Assembly: GCA_963575745.1 (NCBI GenBank)
Contig: CAUYUJ010015262.1
Location: 77,021-141,020 of the forward strand
DNA from: Prorocentrum cordatum
Taxonomy: Eukaryota; Sar; Dinophyceae; Prorocentrales; Prorocentraceae
Length of the DNA stretch: 64,000 bases
Direction: 5' to 3'
The notes under the pieces were generated by a model. It saw only the letters and a program-made list of their open reading frames with translations. It was not told the origin of the DNA and did not search any database. Below are positions 20,351 through 33,325 of this stretch, one piece after another. Made by a program: the position numbers and the translations under genes. Each line of letters begins with the position of its first letter. Position 1 is the first letter of the stretch.

Positions 20351-20654
20351 GTACGGAAAACCGACAGCACCTCCCAAGATGACACTTAACACCCGATCCC
20401 GCCTGAGTGCTTTTTGACAGTAGTGTGTACCCGATCGACCTGATATTAAGATGGCGAGCGGGAACAAGATCGAATATGGGGGAAACTATTCGAACTATAA
20501 CGAATGTTCGGATTTTGAGAAATTCAATTTGCATCGGCCAACAAAAACAAAACATCCGTCGTTTTTTTGCCCACTAGCCCCCCGGCTCGCCGGAATTACT
20601 CTATAGCTTCGCCGCTTCGCTCTTAGGGAAGCTCTACCAGTCATTTGGGGCGAG
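20351..20654. other. No gene seen
   Basis: Unique-looking sequence between the satellite and the GC-rich repeat. No coding or RNA motif was recognised. Confidence 0.4.
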
Positions 20655-20992
20655 GGGAGGGCGCCAGAGCCAAGGCGGGAGGGTGGGTTCAGGGCCAGGG
20701 CAGGAGGACGGGGGCGAGGGGGCCAGGGGAAGCAGGCCAGAGCCAGGGGGACGACGACGAAACACGAAAATAAAGGGTCGGGGCGAGGGGGGCTGGGGCC
20801 AGGGCCAGGGGACTCCAGAGCCAAGGAGGGAGCCTGGGTTCAGGGCCAGGGCAGGAGGACTGGGGCTCGCACCAGGAGCCAGAGACCCGGGTTGGGGCAC
20901 GGAGGCCAGGGTATGAGGGGCACGGGGAGGACGACGAGGATGGGAAGCCAGAGCCAGGGGGACGACGACGAATGACGAAGATGAAGAGGTCC
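20655..20992. repeat. GC-rich imperfect tandem duplication
   Basis: GCCAGAGCCAAGG and GGGTTCAGGGCCAGGGCAGG occur near 20662 and again near 20815. AGAGCCAGGGGGACGACGACG occurs near 20739 and 20950. The two copies are unevenly spaced (offsets about 152 and 211), so the second carries extra sequence. Its purine-rich low complexity explains the proline-rich frames on the minus strand. Confidence 0.65.
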
Positions 20993-21189
20993 GAGCTCTA
21001 GAACACAACTGTACAAAAACATGAAACAGGTTCGTATCCTGGTGCCCAGGTTCTGGAGTTTCACACCAAGAATTTGGAGCAGGCAGCCGTTACAAGGTAA
21101 TGCGGGCGATTTCTCCACGGTAGTCATCCGTCGACGGTTCAAGGCTGCGACGGCGACCGCCTCCACGCGCCCGCTGAGAAGCATTGCGG

Positions 21190-21425
21190 GTCGGCCTCTT
21201 GGAATGTATATGTATGTGTATATGTGTAGATATATGTGTTTGCACGTGGCTATATGTTTGTATATGCATATGCATATGTAAATGTACATGTGTTGTATAT
21301 GTATATGCATATATATATATAGATATATACATATGCATGTATGCGCATATATTAGGATGTATCGGAAATTATATGTATATGTCGATATTTATTCATATAT
21401 TTACATATGTATAGATATGTTCTAG
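21190..21425. repeat. AT-rich TATG/TATA microsatellite
   Basis: Irregular TATGTATATG and TATATATA repeats, the only long AT-rich simple repeat in this part of the window. Confidence 0.85.
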
Positions 21426-22420
21426 CGTGTCATATCTAGTGCCCTCACACATACATATGTACAATCGAAATGGTGGTTGCTCAGCGCGGTCTCTCTCGAT
21501 CATTGATTTTGTTGGCCTTACATGCTTGCATGGGCAGAGCGTAGGAGAACTATGAGGCATTGCTGCTCTGGTCCCCTCTGTTGTCGCATTTCAGAGTGCG
21601 AAGCACACCGCGGATACACAATGGAGCATACATTGGAACTAGACAGTGTCGCAATCGCCAAACATAAGCAATACGCTAGTGGTTTGCCACTTGTCATGAG
21701 TCGCGTTGTGCATGTTCTCTGCTCGGCAAGCTTCACCTTGAAAGAAACGCCGACGAGTGTTACAGGACAGCTCGTTCGTTGCCCGACGTGGCCATTGTGA
21801 CCGACGAATCTCAACCTTCATGTGTGATGGTTTATTCAAGAAGTTGAACGTACTCCCTAGCACTGGAGCTCATGCGGAAAAAACTGGCTGGATATAGTCG
21901 TTGATACAAGACGAGCGTAGCTGTGGTTGCTCAGCGCGGCCATTCAGCGGTCAATGCTTTGGGCAGGACGAGTAAGCACAACCGACAATCGGAAGCAGGA
22001 CGTGAGCGTCTCACCAGAAGTGTTGTTCGGGCAGCCTTTTTCCTTGAGTTTTTTCTTGGTTGCCTGAGTTACTCTCCGTTTGTTGCGGCCATGTGAAGTT
22101 CGGCAGGGTGGCGTCTTACACAATTCCACCTTAAAGCCGGGTGTCTTGGATGGGTTCGGTACGTCCTTGCGCCTTCGTGGGTGCGAGGGGGGGCGTGCCA
22201 GCAATGTTTTTTTGCGGCTGCCGTTGCGCATAACACTGAATCGATCGGCTGGCGCCCTTTTCGTTTACTCCACGATAATTTTGGGAGCGGCGCTGATTTT
22301 GCATTTGTTGGTTGAGGAAGATGATTCGTCAGAGGAGCAGGGCAGGGATGGCCATTTTGTGGTGATGGGATACGGGCGAGGAGCGGAAAAATGTTGTGGA
22401 GACGAACATGAGCAGAGTGA
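21426..22420. other. No gene recognised; possible diverged direct repeat
   Basis: TGGTTGCTCAGCGCGG occurs at about 21473 and again at about 21925. Each is followed by GATCATTG/GGTCAATG-like text and a CGACGAGTG/ACGTGAGCG-like stretch, suggesting a diverged duplication of roughly 450 bp. Open frames of 92 and 187 codons here show no family motif; the second owes its length to the GAT repeat. Confidence 0.4.
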
Positions 22421-22423
22421 AAC

Positions 22424-22424
22424 A

Positions 22425-22467
<43 letters not shown>

Positions 22468-22610
22468 CTGATGGTGATGATGATGATGCTGATGATGATG
22501 CTGCTGATGATGGTGGTGGTGGTGATGATGGTGGTGGTGGTGACTATGATTGTAATGACGGTGATGATTATGATGTCGCTGCTGATGATGATGCTAATCG
22601 CCATGTGAGG
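22424..22610. repeat. (GAT)n microsatellite with interruptions
   Basis: A near-pure GAT run at 22424-22466 is followed by GAT mixed with GCT and GGT to about 22610. The poly-Asp and poly-Met frames are artefacts of the repeat. Confidence 0.9.
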
Positions 22611-23870
22611 AGGAGGATGGGTAGGGTCGGACAACCAGAATGAGCAGAAGGAGGATATGCCGCAGAGCGAGAAAGAATGAACAGTTTTTTTTTGGTTGGA
22701 GGAGTGGGGTGTGTTCGAGGTTCAGGCTCGTTCTAGTGGGGCTTGTAATTTGACCTCTCATATGTTTGTTGTTCTGTGGCGGCGCTGGCCAGTTGTGAAA
22801 TATCTTGGGTAACAGTGCTGGTCTTTTTTGGGTCCCTTTTGGGTTGTCCTGGTCGCATTTGTAGGCCCTCTTAGGCTGCTTTGGGTTCGTTTTGGGACAT
22901 TTGTTCAAAGTATTCGGTTATTTTTGGGACTCTTGCTCCATCTTGGGCTTGTCGATGCCACTGAGGCGGAAATTATTGAAGAATGACGGGCGTAAGGAAA
23001 GCACATGCTTGGCCTCCCTTGTGCCCCTCTGGACTTGCATTCCCGCGTTCTGAACGTTTTTGGGACGTCTTTGAATGATGTAGCAGCCGGTTAGCAGCCT
23101 GTTGGGCCATCTTGGCGGCCTTCCTGGGCCCTTTTGGGTTGTCTTGGGTTTCCACGGGTCAGAATGGGCCCGTCCAGACTGCCCCAGGGCCTCGAACCCC
23201 GATCTGGTTCGCAGTCTGTCCACAGCCGTACGACCCCCCCAAATCATGAGGATGTATTTTTGGAGTGTGGTGTGTATTTCGCTTTCGGTTTTTGGTTGAA
23301 GTCTGTTTCTTGGACGGGGATGCCTCGAACCTATGTTTGGCACGCGCGGGAGTCCTGACGCTGGGAGTGTTCGCCCACTCCCTTGCCATTTTCGGGGGTG
23401 GGGAATGTCGTGGGCACATGTCGGGCACGCGCGGAAACATCGGCACTCGGAGAGTTCGCCCTTTGCCTTGCTGCGGTGCCCTCCTTGCTTGGCGATGGCA
23501 GCTAAGAAATCGGTCGGGTCCGTCTGGGGAGCAGCCTCTCGGGGCGGCCTTTGGGCCCGATGGTGGCGGGCGCGCGCCACAGAGGCGCAGTTCGTCGGCG
23601 ACCGCGAGGCTGCGTTGTGCGCGCGCGCGTTGCCCTCTCTCGGCGGCGAGCGAGGGGGGAAGTGAGAAGGGGCGGGCCTTCCCAGAAGGCTCGGGAATCC
23701 GAGCTAGCCTCGTCATCGGAGGAGGAGGACGCGAGCTATCACCAATCCTTCTGTTCCCCTCCGCTGTCCTCCTCTCCTCGCTGTCCTCGTCATCCGCTCA
23801 GCGAGCCCATTGGGCAACAGCGGCGCTTCCCGTTCTTGTCCGATCAGGCATCAGGTGCTTTTTGTACAAT
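22611..23870. other. GC-rich stretch without a supported gene
   Basis: Scattered CTTTTGGGTTGTCTTGGG-like text on the plus strand gives proline-rich minus-strand frames. GGCACGCGCGGGAG...GTTCGCCC near 23340-23373 is partly repeated near 23420-23462. A 222-codon plus frame (23265-23933) has no recognisable domain. Confidence 0.4.
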
Positions 23871-24905
23871 TTTTTCCCTTCCAGGCCCTTGGCCAGTTCA
23901 AATTCCCACATTCGAGCGCTCGCTCCCCGTTGATGTCCGTGCCATCAATTCACCGATGTGAGCTGATGGATCTTTCTCTCAAGTTCCGTTTTTTTGTTTT
24001 GATTTTCTAGTGTTTGGTCACATTCTTTTACGGGACCCGTTTTGAATTTCGGGTTTCCAAGCCCCAGTGCCTGTTTCAATTCCTTTCTTCCAGGTCCAGC
24101 AGTCTGGTTTTACGCTGTTGTGTTCTATTGTCGATGGGGATCGGGCTGTTTTGATTGTCACGTTTGGTGAACGCGTGTTTTTGCAGGCCCCCTGTTTTGT
24201 CATAGTTCTCCATTTGTTGCAGGGCTGTTGTTTACTACCCGTGCAATTTCCATTATCTGAGTCGTTCGAGGCACAATTGTGCACTAGTGTACCCATATTC
24301 CAGGGCCCAGCTTAGCAATTACTTCTAGGCCCCGCCGTCTATTCGAGTAGATGTCTCTCACGCTGTATTCTGTTGTCGTCAGGCTCTGTTGTCTATTCTA
24401 AGTTTGTCTTCACCCTGCGGCCCAAGATCGCTTGAAATTGCCCGCTGTCCCAATTTCTGTTCTCAGGCCCATGGTCTGTTTGAACTGCCACTTTCAGGCG
24501 CCGCTGACCACGCATTTTTTTTCCAAGTTCCAGCGTGTTTCTAAATTGTTCAATACGGGGCTCCATTGTATATTTGCAATCGTCCCTTCAAGGTTCCACT
24601 GTCTATCAGAAGCCTTGAGTTCCAGACTCCTGCGTCGGTTCGTCACCCTTCGTCCAGGCCCTGCTGCCTATTCAACCTTCCTGCTCCCATGCCTCGTGGA
24701 CGCATTTTCACTGCAGATTTTCTGTATCCGGTCGCACCGCCCATTCAACTCCCTTTCTCCCAGGACCCTTTCTCCAATCGAATTCCGATCTTCAAGGTAA
24801 ACTGCCCGGAAAACTTTGCAGTCAAGTTTTAATCTTCCAGGGGTCATTTTTTGTTCAGATTCCGGTCTCCCAGGCCCTGCTGTTTGTGCAGACCCCGCCC
24901 TTCCA
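23871..24905 (+). repeat. Degenerate ~40-bp repeat, TTCCAGGCCC...TATTCAAATT type
   Basis: Variants of CCAGGCCCTGCTGTCTATTC recur at irregular spacing (near 23880, 24057, 24092, 24300, 24378, 24463, 24650, 24870). They are usually followed by an AATTCC or ACCTTCC pyrimidine tail. The units are strongly diverged, so this is an old minisatellite-like array. No gene is supported. Confidence 0.5.
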
Positions 24906-25589
24906 GATGTTATGAATGATTCAAATTCAGCGAAGATTCCCGCCGCTTTCGCCCTCCTCGCTCCTTCTCGTCCTCCTATGTCTTTTAGTTTTTGGGGCGA
25001 GAGCTCCATTTGCAGATGCGGAGCCCCTCTCTGTCAGAGGGAGCTCGTCTTGGCGGCTTGTTTGGGCTGCACGCGTGAGCGAGTGAGGGATGACTCGCGC
25101 GTCGGATTCTCCTGGTCGCCTGCCAGGCGTCCTGCGGGCGTGTTGCAGGGCATCTTCGCAGCGAGGGTGTTTGTAGCCCGAGTGTCTGGGGTTCGTAGAG
25201 GGGGGCGAGGCTATCCCAAGATGGGTTGGGGAAGGAACCCAGCTGGATGCTCACGTTTCCTTATTGCTGGGCCTTGTAGAGCGGTTTTCCTGTAGCTGCA
25301 CCTCTGGCCCCACGCCACCAGCACGTCACATTGAGCATGGTAGCATCCCAGGGTCATGATGGGCAAGAACACGGAGTGCAAACAGGGGAAGAGGAAGATG
25401 AGAGGAAGGACCGATGTAGTAATCATGGTATGCCAGTCAAAGAAGGTGAAGCCGGTGTGCTTATGCTTACGAAGGAGAAGAGGGGAGCTGAGCGATTCGA
25501 TCGTGTCTGTTGGGAGAGATGAGGAATAACGTTTTAGTGCGGAACCGATGCCAGGCGCCATGGGTCAAGTCCCCCATTTGCAGGAAATG
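24906..25589. other. No gene recognised
   Basis: Frames of 110-160 codons on both strands show no motif. GGGCTTACGCCACACCGCCAA near 25610 is nearly repeated at about 36483, linking this area with the repeat zone at 36 kb. Confidence 0.35.
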
Positions 25590-26204
25590 TGTGATTCTTG
25601 GGCTTACGCCACACCGCCAAACTCTTGGGGAACTGGCGGTTGTGCTGGGTTGCTCCCGAGAGCCTCTTGGGCGCCTTTGGGGGGCTTTTTGTGCCCTCTT
25701 GGGCGCTTCATGAAGACCTAGGGGGGGGCTCTTGGAGCTTCGTGGAAGGTTCTCACGGGTCTCGGGGGGCCGAGGGCTCGAAATGCAGGCTTGGGTTCCC
25801 CTCTGAGGCCCTTCTTGCGGCGGTCTAGGGGCTCTTTTGGGCCATGCTTGAGGCCTCTGAGGTCGTCTGTGGGGCCGTGTGGGGGCTCCCTTTGCCTGTG
25901 TAGGGGCCCTCTTGGAGACCTCTGGGGCTGTCTGGGGGGATCGTGGGAGCCTCTTGGGGCGTCGTGGATCGTCGGGACACCGAAAAGGCGAGACTGCGAA
26001 TTTCTTTCAACAACGGATGAAACATCAGTGAATGTTGGCTCGTGGGGCCTTCTTGGGAGAGCTCTTAGGGCGTGTTGAGGGCGTCTTGGGTCGTCTGGGG
26101 GTCCTGGAGGAGCCGTCGGCGACGGGGGACCCTCTTGGATAGTCTTGGGGGCCTCGTCGGGGCTTACGGGCCATGATGCCGTGGGGCCAGGCACGGTGGA
26201 TCCG

Positions 26205-26312
26205 GGCGGACCTCCCCTCCAAGTCGACCGGGCCAAGGTCTGGGTGGAGGGGTCGGGGGAGGGGTAAGCATCTCACACGCTGAGGACAACCCAAGGGGTC
26301 GGTTGATGTGCC
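26205..26312. repeat. Dispersed repeat with second copy at 29325-29413
   Basis: CCTCCAAGTCGACCGGGCC...GGGGTAAGCATCTCACACGC...AAGGGGTCGG here matches CCTCCAAATCGACTGGACC...GGGGAAACATCTCACACGC...AAGGGGTCGG at 29325-29413. The pair brackets the densest part of the G-rich array, about 3.1 kb apart. Confidence 0.6.
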
Positions 26313-27716
26313 GCCACGTGCGCATGGCACTGTTTCTTCATTGACAGGGATAGTGGGCTGTACGCACGGGGTAATATGATGCCCCCTGCTGCCGTGCAGC
26401 AGACCAATGCACAGTGAGGGCGGGACGCCCCAAGATGATCATGGTTATGTCGCGAAGTGAACTTCGTCTTGTAACGTCTTGTACTTGTTGTGATGACTGG
26501 GATGGTTGGGAGGGTTGTTTTTGCTTCGGGTCGGCCGTCGGTCGAGGGGGTGGGTGTCTATGAATACGGAGCAGGGGTATACCACTTTCCGCAGGAGAAG
26601 AAGGGGTTTGGACGAGAGGCTCCACTAACCAACCGACGCCCAGAGTGCTGGTGAGATGTTGTTTGCGGGCGTTGTGATTCGATTCGTCTAGGCCGCGAGA
26701 TGGCCTTCGTCGCAGGATCTACACTCGTCTCGAAAGCTTTGTCGGGATGTTGCTCAGGAGAAGCTTGTCGGGGAGGTGGTTGATGGGGACAGGAGGTGGG
26801 AATAATCTGATGGGACGAGAGCGAAGTGCCCGTGGACTAGTCTTCAGGCCATGTCTATTATAATAGGAACGGTACTTCTCTTTGAAGTGCGCGTAGGGCA
26901 GCAACACATCACTTCCTCCGGCGCACTGGTTGATTCCTGGTCCATCTTTGGAGGGTCGAGTGCCGTCTCGACACCATTTTGGCTCGTCGTTGGGATACCC
27001 TGGGCCAGGTCGGTGCTGTCCTGGACTGTGGTGGCGCTCTGTTTGGGCCGCTCTGGTGCGCGAGAGAAGGAGCAGGGAAACGTGCGAGAACCCACGTGTA
27101 CTCCGGATTCCATAACAAAGTGGGGGGGTCACATTCGGGGGGGGGTCTAATTTGAGCTGTCTTGGAGGGTTCGGGGGGGTCTGGGCAAAGGGCCGCCCTT
27201 TGATGGATAGTCTGGGGGGTCTAAAATTTCTCGTCTTGGAGGGTTGTGACCCCCTCCCTTTTATTACGAAATCTGGAGTACATTCCCTGGGCATCTGTCG
27301 AACCACGTTTTGGACCCGTCGTGCGTCGCGTGGTCCTCGGAGCGAATTGTGGGGCGTGTTGGGGCACTCTTGGAGAGTCTGCCGCGTGCTCGCCAACAAT
27401 GCCCCCCCCAGGGCCCACGGCAGTCGCGGCACAGCCCGCCTCGGCAGCAGTTCTTTCTGCGGTTGGCATTTCCAATGTTCGCCCTGCACGCGCATGGGGA
27501 ACTGGCGAGAGCCCACGTGTATTAACGGCGGATGTTTGTTCAAATTCCAGAAGAACGATTCTCGACTAGCATTCGGCACATCCCGCCACCCGCGCCAGGG
27601 CTGCGGGTCGGAGGTCACGCGGGTGGCGGACAGGGTCTCGAGGGAGGCGTATCGGGGGCATGTTGGAAACAGTTTTTGAACCTCACGGGGGCCTCCTGGG
27701 GCCGAGGAGCTTTTTT

Positions 27717-27864
27717 GGGGCCTCGCGGAGTTCCTTGGGAGCTCGCTGGGGACTTTTTGGGACAACTCGGCGGCGGTGGGGGGTAGAAGGCTTGAAATGT
27801 CCGTGTGGGTTCCCCTCTGGACCGCCTCTTGGGGCTGTCGCGGGGCCCTCTGCGCCCTCGTGGG
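27717..27864 (+). repeat. 148-bp segment duplicated at 28827-28974
   Basis: From GGGGCCTCGCGGAGTTCC to CGCCCTCGTGGG the two copies differ at only about five positions, while the surrounding G-rich array is much more diverged. The offset is 1110 bp. A diverged third copy may lie near 25775-25830. Confidence 0.8.
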
Positions 27865-28826
27865 TTTGTTTTGGGCAGTCATGGGGCTTCCTTGGTCGTC
27901 TGAGAGCCCTCTTGGAGGCCTCTGGGGCCGTCTCGGGGTGACCCATGGGGCTTCTTAGGATGTCTTGAACGTTGTGATCGCAGGAGAGGCGCATGTGCTA
28001 AACATGCAGGTTTTTCCGCGGAAGCGGGGCGAGTTTTGCTTCAGAGGGCCTCTCGGTATCCTCTTTGCCAGTTTTCTGACCCAGTGTCCCCCCGTTTGGA
28101 TCGTCGGAGAGCCTTCTGAGGGGCCTCTTGGGCCGTCTTGAGGCGGCCCAGGATGCTTCTTGGGTTGTTTCGGATGTTGTGATCTCAGGAGAGGCGAATG
28201 TGCAAAACATGCAGTTTTTCCAGAAAGGTAATGGTGCAACTTTTGACCTTTGGGGCCGTGTTGGGACGCCTATTGAGGGCTTCTTGGGGCGTCGTGGGGA
28301 CCTCTTGGGCCGTCTGAAAGCCAGCGTGGCCGTTTTCGATAGTTTTTTTCGGCGGCTCGTGGCCCTCTTGGACCGTCCAGAGGGCCTCTTGGTGCCCTCT
28401 TGGGTTGTTTTGGGGCCCTCTGTCTCCCCGTTTGTGTCGTCTGAAGCCCCCTGGGGGGCCTCGTGGGCCGTCTTGGGGCGATCCAGGAGGCTTCTTGGGC
28501 TGTCTTGGATGCTGTAGTCGCCGCAGGAAATGCGAACGTGCAACACATACAGTTTTCCAGTTGACATGGTGCACTTTTTGCTCTTTCGGGCCGTCTTGGG
28601 ACGCCTCATGGCGCTTCGTGGGGCTTCTTGGGGCGTTTTTGGGGGCTTTCAGGCCGTTTGGGCGCCAGCGTGGGCGTTTTCGATGGATCTTTCGGCGGCT
28701 CGTGGCCCTCTTGGACCGTCCAGAGGGCCTCTTGGTGCCCTCTTGGCCGGTTTTGGGGCCCTGTGTGCCCCCGTTTGGGGCCTCGCAGATCTCCTTGGGA
28801 GCTTTGGGGCCTCGCGGAACTTTTCT

Positions 28827-28974
28827 GGGGCCTCGCGGAGTTCCTTGGGAGCTCCCTGGGGACTTTTTGGGACAACTCGGCGGCGGTGGGGGGTAGAAGG
28901 CTTGAAATGTCCGTGTGGGTTCCCCTCTGGACCGCCTGTGGGGGCTGTCGCGGGACCCTCCTGCGCCCTCGTGG
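28827..28974 (+). repeat. Second copy of the 148-bp duplicated segment
   Basis: Partner of 27717-27864. It includes GACAACTCGGCGGCGGTGGG and GAAATGTCCGTGTGGG. High identity suggests a recent tandem event within the array. Confidence 0.8.
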
Positions 28975-29413
28975 GGTCTTTTGAGCGGTTCTGGGTCTTC
29001 TTGGGTCGCCTGAGAGCCCTCTTGGAGACGGGGCGACCCGTGAGGCTTCTTGGGTTGTCTTGGGTGTTGTGATCGCAGGAGAGGCCAATGTGCTAAAAAT
29101 GTAGGTTATCCAACGGAAATTGGCCGAGTTTTGCTATTTGAGTCCGTCTTCGGACGCCTCTTGAGGGTTTCTTGTCGTGGGGGCCTCTTGGGCCGTCTGG
29201 AAGCCAGCGTGGGCGTTTTCGATCGATCTTTCGACGGCTCGTGGCCATCTTGGACCGTCCAGGCCTGCTTTGGGGCCCTTTGCCCCCCAGTGGGGCGTTC
29301 GCCCCGTCCCTGGGGGATGCCTCCCTCCAAATCGACTGGACCGGGCTCCCAGGGGAGGCGTTTGGGGAGGGGGAAACATCTCACACGCCGATGAACTCTA
29401 AGGGGTCGGCGGA

Positions 29414-30135
29414 TTGTCGAATCTTGGACCGACACCAGCCTTCAATATGCGACCGTCAGCGTTGATTCCACCGGATCACACAGATTCGACAGCCCGCGGC
29501 GGTTTAGTAGTAGGGCAGAACTGCTTGCGTTCTCGAATGGAGCCAGTACGCACCGCAACATTTTTTCTGGAACCCTACCGCTTAAGCCGCAAGCATGGAT
29601 ACCGCGAGTTTCCACGTTTGGCATTTCGCAGAAGGAGGTAAGGAAGTTTCAGGTTGACCGTTCCTTATGTGATTATTCTTACTGTTACTGATCTGCGTGT
29701 TCTTTCTGGACCCATTCGGAACAATTGCAACGGTCCAGTGAGTGCGGAGCAGGAGGTGCAGTCTTTGTTTTGGAAGCTTTCCAGTATTGAGGGTCGAAAT
29801 TGGAATCATATTCCCTCCCCTCATCCCTCATCCCTTCCTACTTCGCGCGTCAACTGCCATGTTGGCTGAAGCCCAAGGTGACTGCAGCCATTTGTTGCTT
29901 ACCGGGCATGTCGCTCGGCAGAGCCGTGTGAGCGCGAGCGCTCTCGTACAGAGCCGAATTGCAGGGCAAGAGCGGGTTCCAGCTGGGCTCGCACTTGCGC
30001 TCGTTTGGCAGTGAGGAGACACTCGGCAGAGATCTAAGCCACAACGTTCGTCCTTTCCCCCTCCCTTCTCCCCATCTCCTTCTTGCTTGGAAGGGGAAAG
30101 GGTGGATGGGTGCCTCCGAAGTAAGGAGAGGAGGA
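29414..30135. other. Unique-looking stretch without a recognised gene
   Basis: Base composition is balanced here, unlike the G-rich array on the left and the GGA array on the right. Short frames (71-90 codons) have no motif. Confidence 0.4.
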
Positions 30136-30305
30136 AAAGGAAGATCAGGAAGAGGAGGAGGAGGATGAGGAGGAGGAGGAAGAGAAAGACGAGGAGGAGG
30201 AGGAGGAGGAGGAGGAGGAGGAGGAGGAGGAGGAGGAGGAGGACGAGGATGGGGAGGAGGAGGATGGGGAGGAGGAAGAAGAGGAAGAGGAGGATGGGGA
30301 TGGGG
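30136..30305 (+). repeat. (GGA)n microsatellite
   Basis: GGA repeats with AGA, GAC and GGGGAT interruptions. They produce Arg/Glu-rich plus frames and Ser/Pro/Leu-rich minus frames that are not genes. Confidence 0.9.
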
Positions 30306-31170
30306 ATTTGCGTTCTTCCAGGCGAGGGGGCAACGCCGACCCCGCCGAATGGCGGCGCCGGCCGCCTCCGCACGCCCGGGTCTGCCCGCGCTGCCGCGGC
30401 GCATGCAGGCCGTCGACCTCGGAGAAGAGGAGCGCCCCACTGGCCGAGAGACGGAGGCCTGGGCGCAAGCCGAGGCCTTGCCAGTCCCAGATCTCTGACG
30501 ATATGCTGCTTTCGATCCTGGCTTTTCTCCTCGAGTTTGGCTTCCAGGGCTCGCCATCGGGCCCTAGGGCCACCAAAGGTGGGGCCGTGGGGAAAACGAG
30601 CCTCTGGGGAGGGGATCGGGACCTCTGGGCCGCGGATGTCACCAGGGCGCTTCAGAGAGGGATTCGCCCTCGAGGCATCGGGCGGCGGCAGAAGGTCGGC
30701 GGAGGCAGAACGAGGGCGGCTACCGCTGACGCGAGGTCGGCGGAAGCAGAAGCTTGGCATCCCAAGGAGAGAGGTCGGCGCTGGTTCACCCTACGGCTTC
30801 TGGAGAGGGTCCGCTGGTGTCCGAAGCCGGGGCCTCTGCGGTGGCGGGCTGTAATCACGGCGGCAGCGTTTTTCCAGCTTCGGTCCTCTGGAGGCCCGTT
30901 TCGGGCTCCAGGCCAGCGATCGGCCACTCGCAGGAAGGCTTCTTAGAAGGAGGCCGCTTCTTAGAGGCGCGCGCCTTTCCATACCCCCCTCTGCGCGCCG
31001 CCAAAGGGAGAAGAGCTGCCCTGGGACGAAGACGCGGTCCCGTGAAGGGTTCGCCAAAAAGGAGCCGAGTTTCCCGAGGGCACGGGTCCCAGGCCCCGGG
31101 CGCCTTCCCCAGGACCAGCTCTACATCCCGAGCCGTTGTTTGACGGTCCAGGGCCCTGGGCGGGCCCCAC
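30306..31170. other. GC-rich island between microsatellites, coding status unclear
   Basis: At 30470-30560 both strands give protein-like text: SQISDDMLLSILAFLLEFGF on plus and LEAKLEEKSQDRKQHIVRDL on minus. The minus reading is amphipathic and coiled-coil-like and follows an AG. I cannot choose between them or exclude chance. The rest holds open frames without motifs. Confidence 0.3.
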
Positions 31171-32250
<1,080 letters not shown>

Positions 32251-32298
32251 TCTCTCTCCTGCCTCTTTCCCTCCGCTCGCCTGCACGGGTCGGCTCAG

Positions 32299-32391
32299 GA
32301 CGGTGGTGCGGCATTGGCGGCGGCGTCTGTGCAGCCAATCGCCAGTTCACGGCGGCCTGGCACCGCGGACGCCCGCAGGAAGGAATTGCAG
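32299..32391 (+). CDS. Candidate exon 1 of a host coiled-coil gene
   Basis: A pyrimidine-rich run (CTCTCTCCTGCCTCTTTCCC) is followed by GGCTCAG, and an open frame starts right after that AG. It reads DGGAALAAASVQPIASSRRP, then GTADARRKELQ. It ends at TTGCAG|GC, and GC is an accepted donor dinucleotide in dinoflagellates. Length is 93 bases, a whole number of codons. The C-terminal RRKELQ fits the start of a coiled coil. This is inferred from splice-like context only; no start codon or family is known. Confidence 0.3.
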
Positions 32392-32442
32392 GCCCGAGGG
32401 GAGAAGGGAGGGACGGAGGGAGGGACGGAAGAGAGGGAGCAA

Positions 32443-32752
32443 CATAATAATAATAATATAATAAATAATAATCAATATTATTATTATTGTTATTATTAAT
32501 AATAATAAGAATAAAAATAAAATGATAAAATAATAGAATGATAATAATATTATAATAATAATAATAATATAATAATAATAAATATAATAATAAATAATAA
32601 TATAATAAATAATAATATCTATAATAATAATAATAATAATATAATTACTAATAATAATAATAATAATATAAATAATAATATAATTAATAATATAATAATA
32701 ATAATACTAATACCAATAATAATAATATAACAATAATAATAAATAACAATAT
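32443..32752. repeat. (AAT)n microsatellite
   Basis: AATAAT repeats with TAT and AAC interruptions; sharply AT-rich between two GGA zones. Confidence 0.95.
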
Positions 32753-32754
32753 AA

Positions 32755-33105
32755 TGAAGGAGGGGAGGAGGGGCGCAGGAGGTTAGGAGGAGGAGGAGGA
32801 GGAGGAGGAGAGGAGGAGGAGGGATGAGGAGGACCAAGGAGGAGGAGGAGGAAGAGGAGGTGCAGGAGGAGGAGGAGTAGGAGGAGGAGGAGTAGGAGGA
32901 AGATGAGGAGGAGGAGGGGGAGGGGGAGGAAGAGGAGGAGGAGGAGGAGGAGGAGGAGGAGGAGGAGGAGGAGGAGGAGGAGGAGGAGGAGGAATGGGAG
33001 GGGTTGGAGGAGGAACAGGATGATCAGGCGAAGAGGGAGAGAAGGAAGAGGAGGAGGAGGAGGAGGAGAAGAAGGAGGAGGTAGACGATGATGATGATGA
33101 GGCGG
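32755..33105 (+). repeat. (GGA)n microsatellite
   Basis: GGA with GTA, GAA and GGG variants; the longest clean run is about 32935-32992. It ends with a short GAT run near 33087-33100. Confidence 0.95.
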
Positions 33106-33184
33106 AGAAAGGGGGAGGCAAATATCTGGATGATGATGAGGATGATGCTGCTGCTGTTGCTGCTGCTGTCCCCTCCCCGCTGTG

Positions 33185-33325
33185 GCGCCCCTCTACCCTC
33201 TCCTCTCCTCCCCTCTCCCTTCCTCTCCTCTCCTCTCGTCTCCTCTCCCTCCTCTACTCTCCTCTCCTCTCTCTCCTCTCCTCCCCTCCCCTCCCCTCTC
33301 CTCCCCTCCCTACTGCTATTCGTTC
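33185..33325 (+). repeat. TCTCC/CCTCT pyrimidine repeat
   Basis: Irregular CTCTCCTCTCCTCCCC repeats, opposite in strand polarity to the GGA arrays on the left. Confidence 0.9.

Larger units (their letters stand above)
25590..29330 (+). repeat. Long G-rich degenerate minisatellite (CTCTTGGGGCC-like)
   Basis: The plus strand is built of 9-12 base variants of CTCTTGGGGCC and GTCTTGGGG, interrupted by short unique pieces. One such piece, G-rich then AGGAGAGGCGAATGTGC...CATGCAG, recurs near 27985, 28193, 28521 and 29079. This gives a higher-order periodicity of about 200-560 bp. Minus-strand frames up to 387 codons rich in Pro, Arg and Gln are translations of the repeat. The same repeat type appears at 36590-36960 and 44090-44640. 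Confidence 0.75.

Noticed and set aside
23265-23933. 222-codon plus frame as a host gene
   Set aside because: No domain, ordinary length for GC-rich DNA, and overlapping competing frames on both strands.
26974-26985. CCATTTTGGCTC, a 12-base match to DinoSL
   Set aside because: The flanking leader bases do not match and no element or gene begins there; probably chance.
26719-27882. 387-codon minus-strand frame rich in Pro, Arg and Gln
   Set aside because: It is the reverse translation of the G-rich minisatellite; similar text appears in several frames and loci with no domain.
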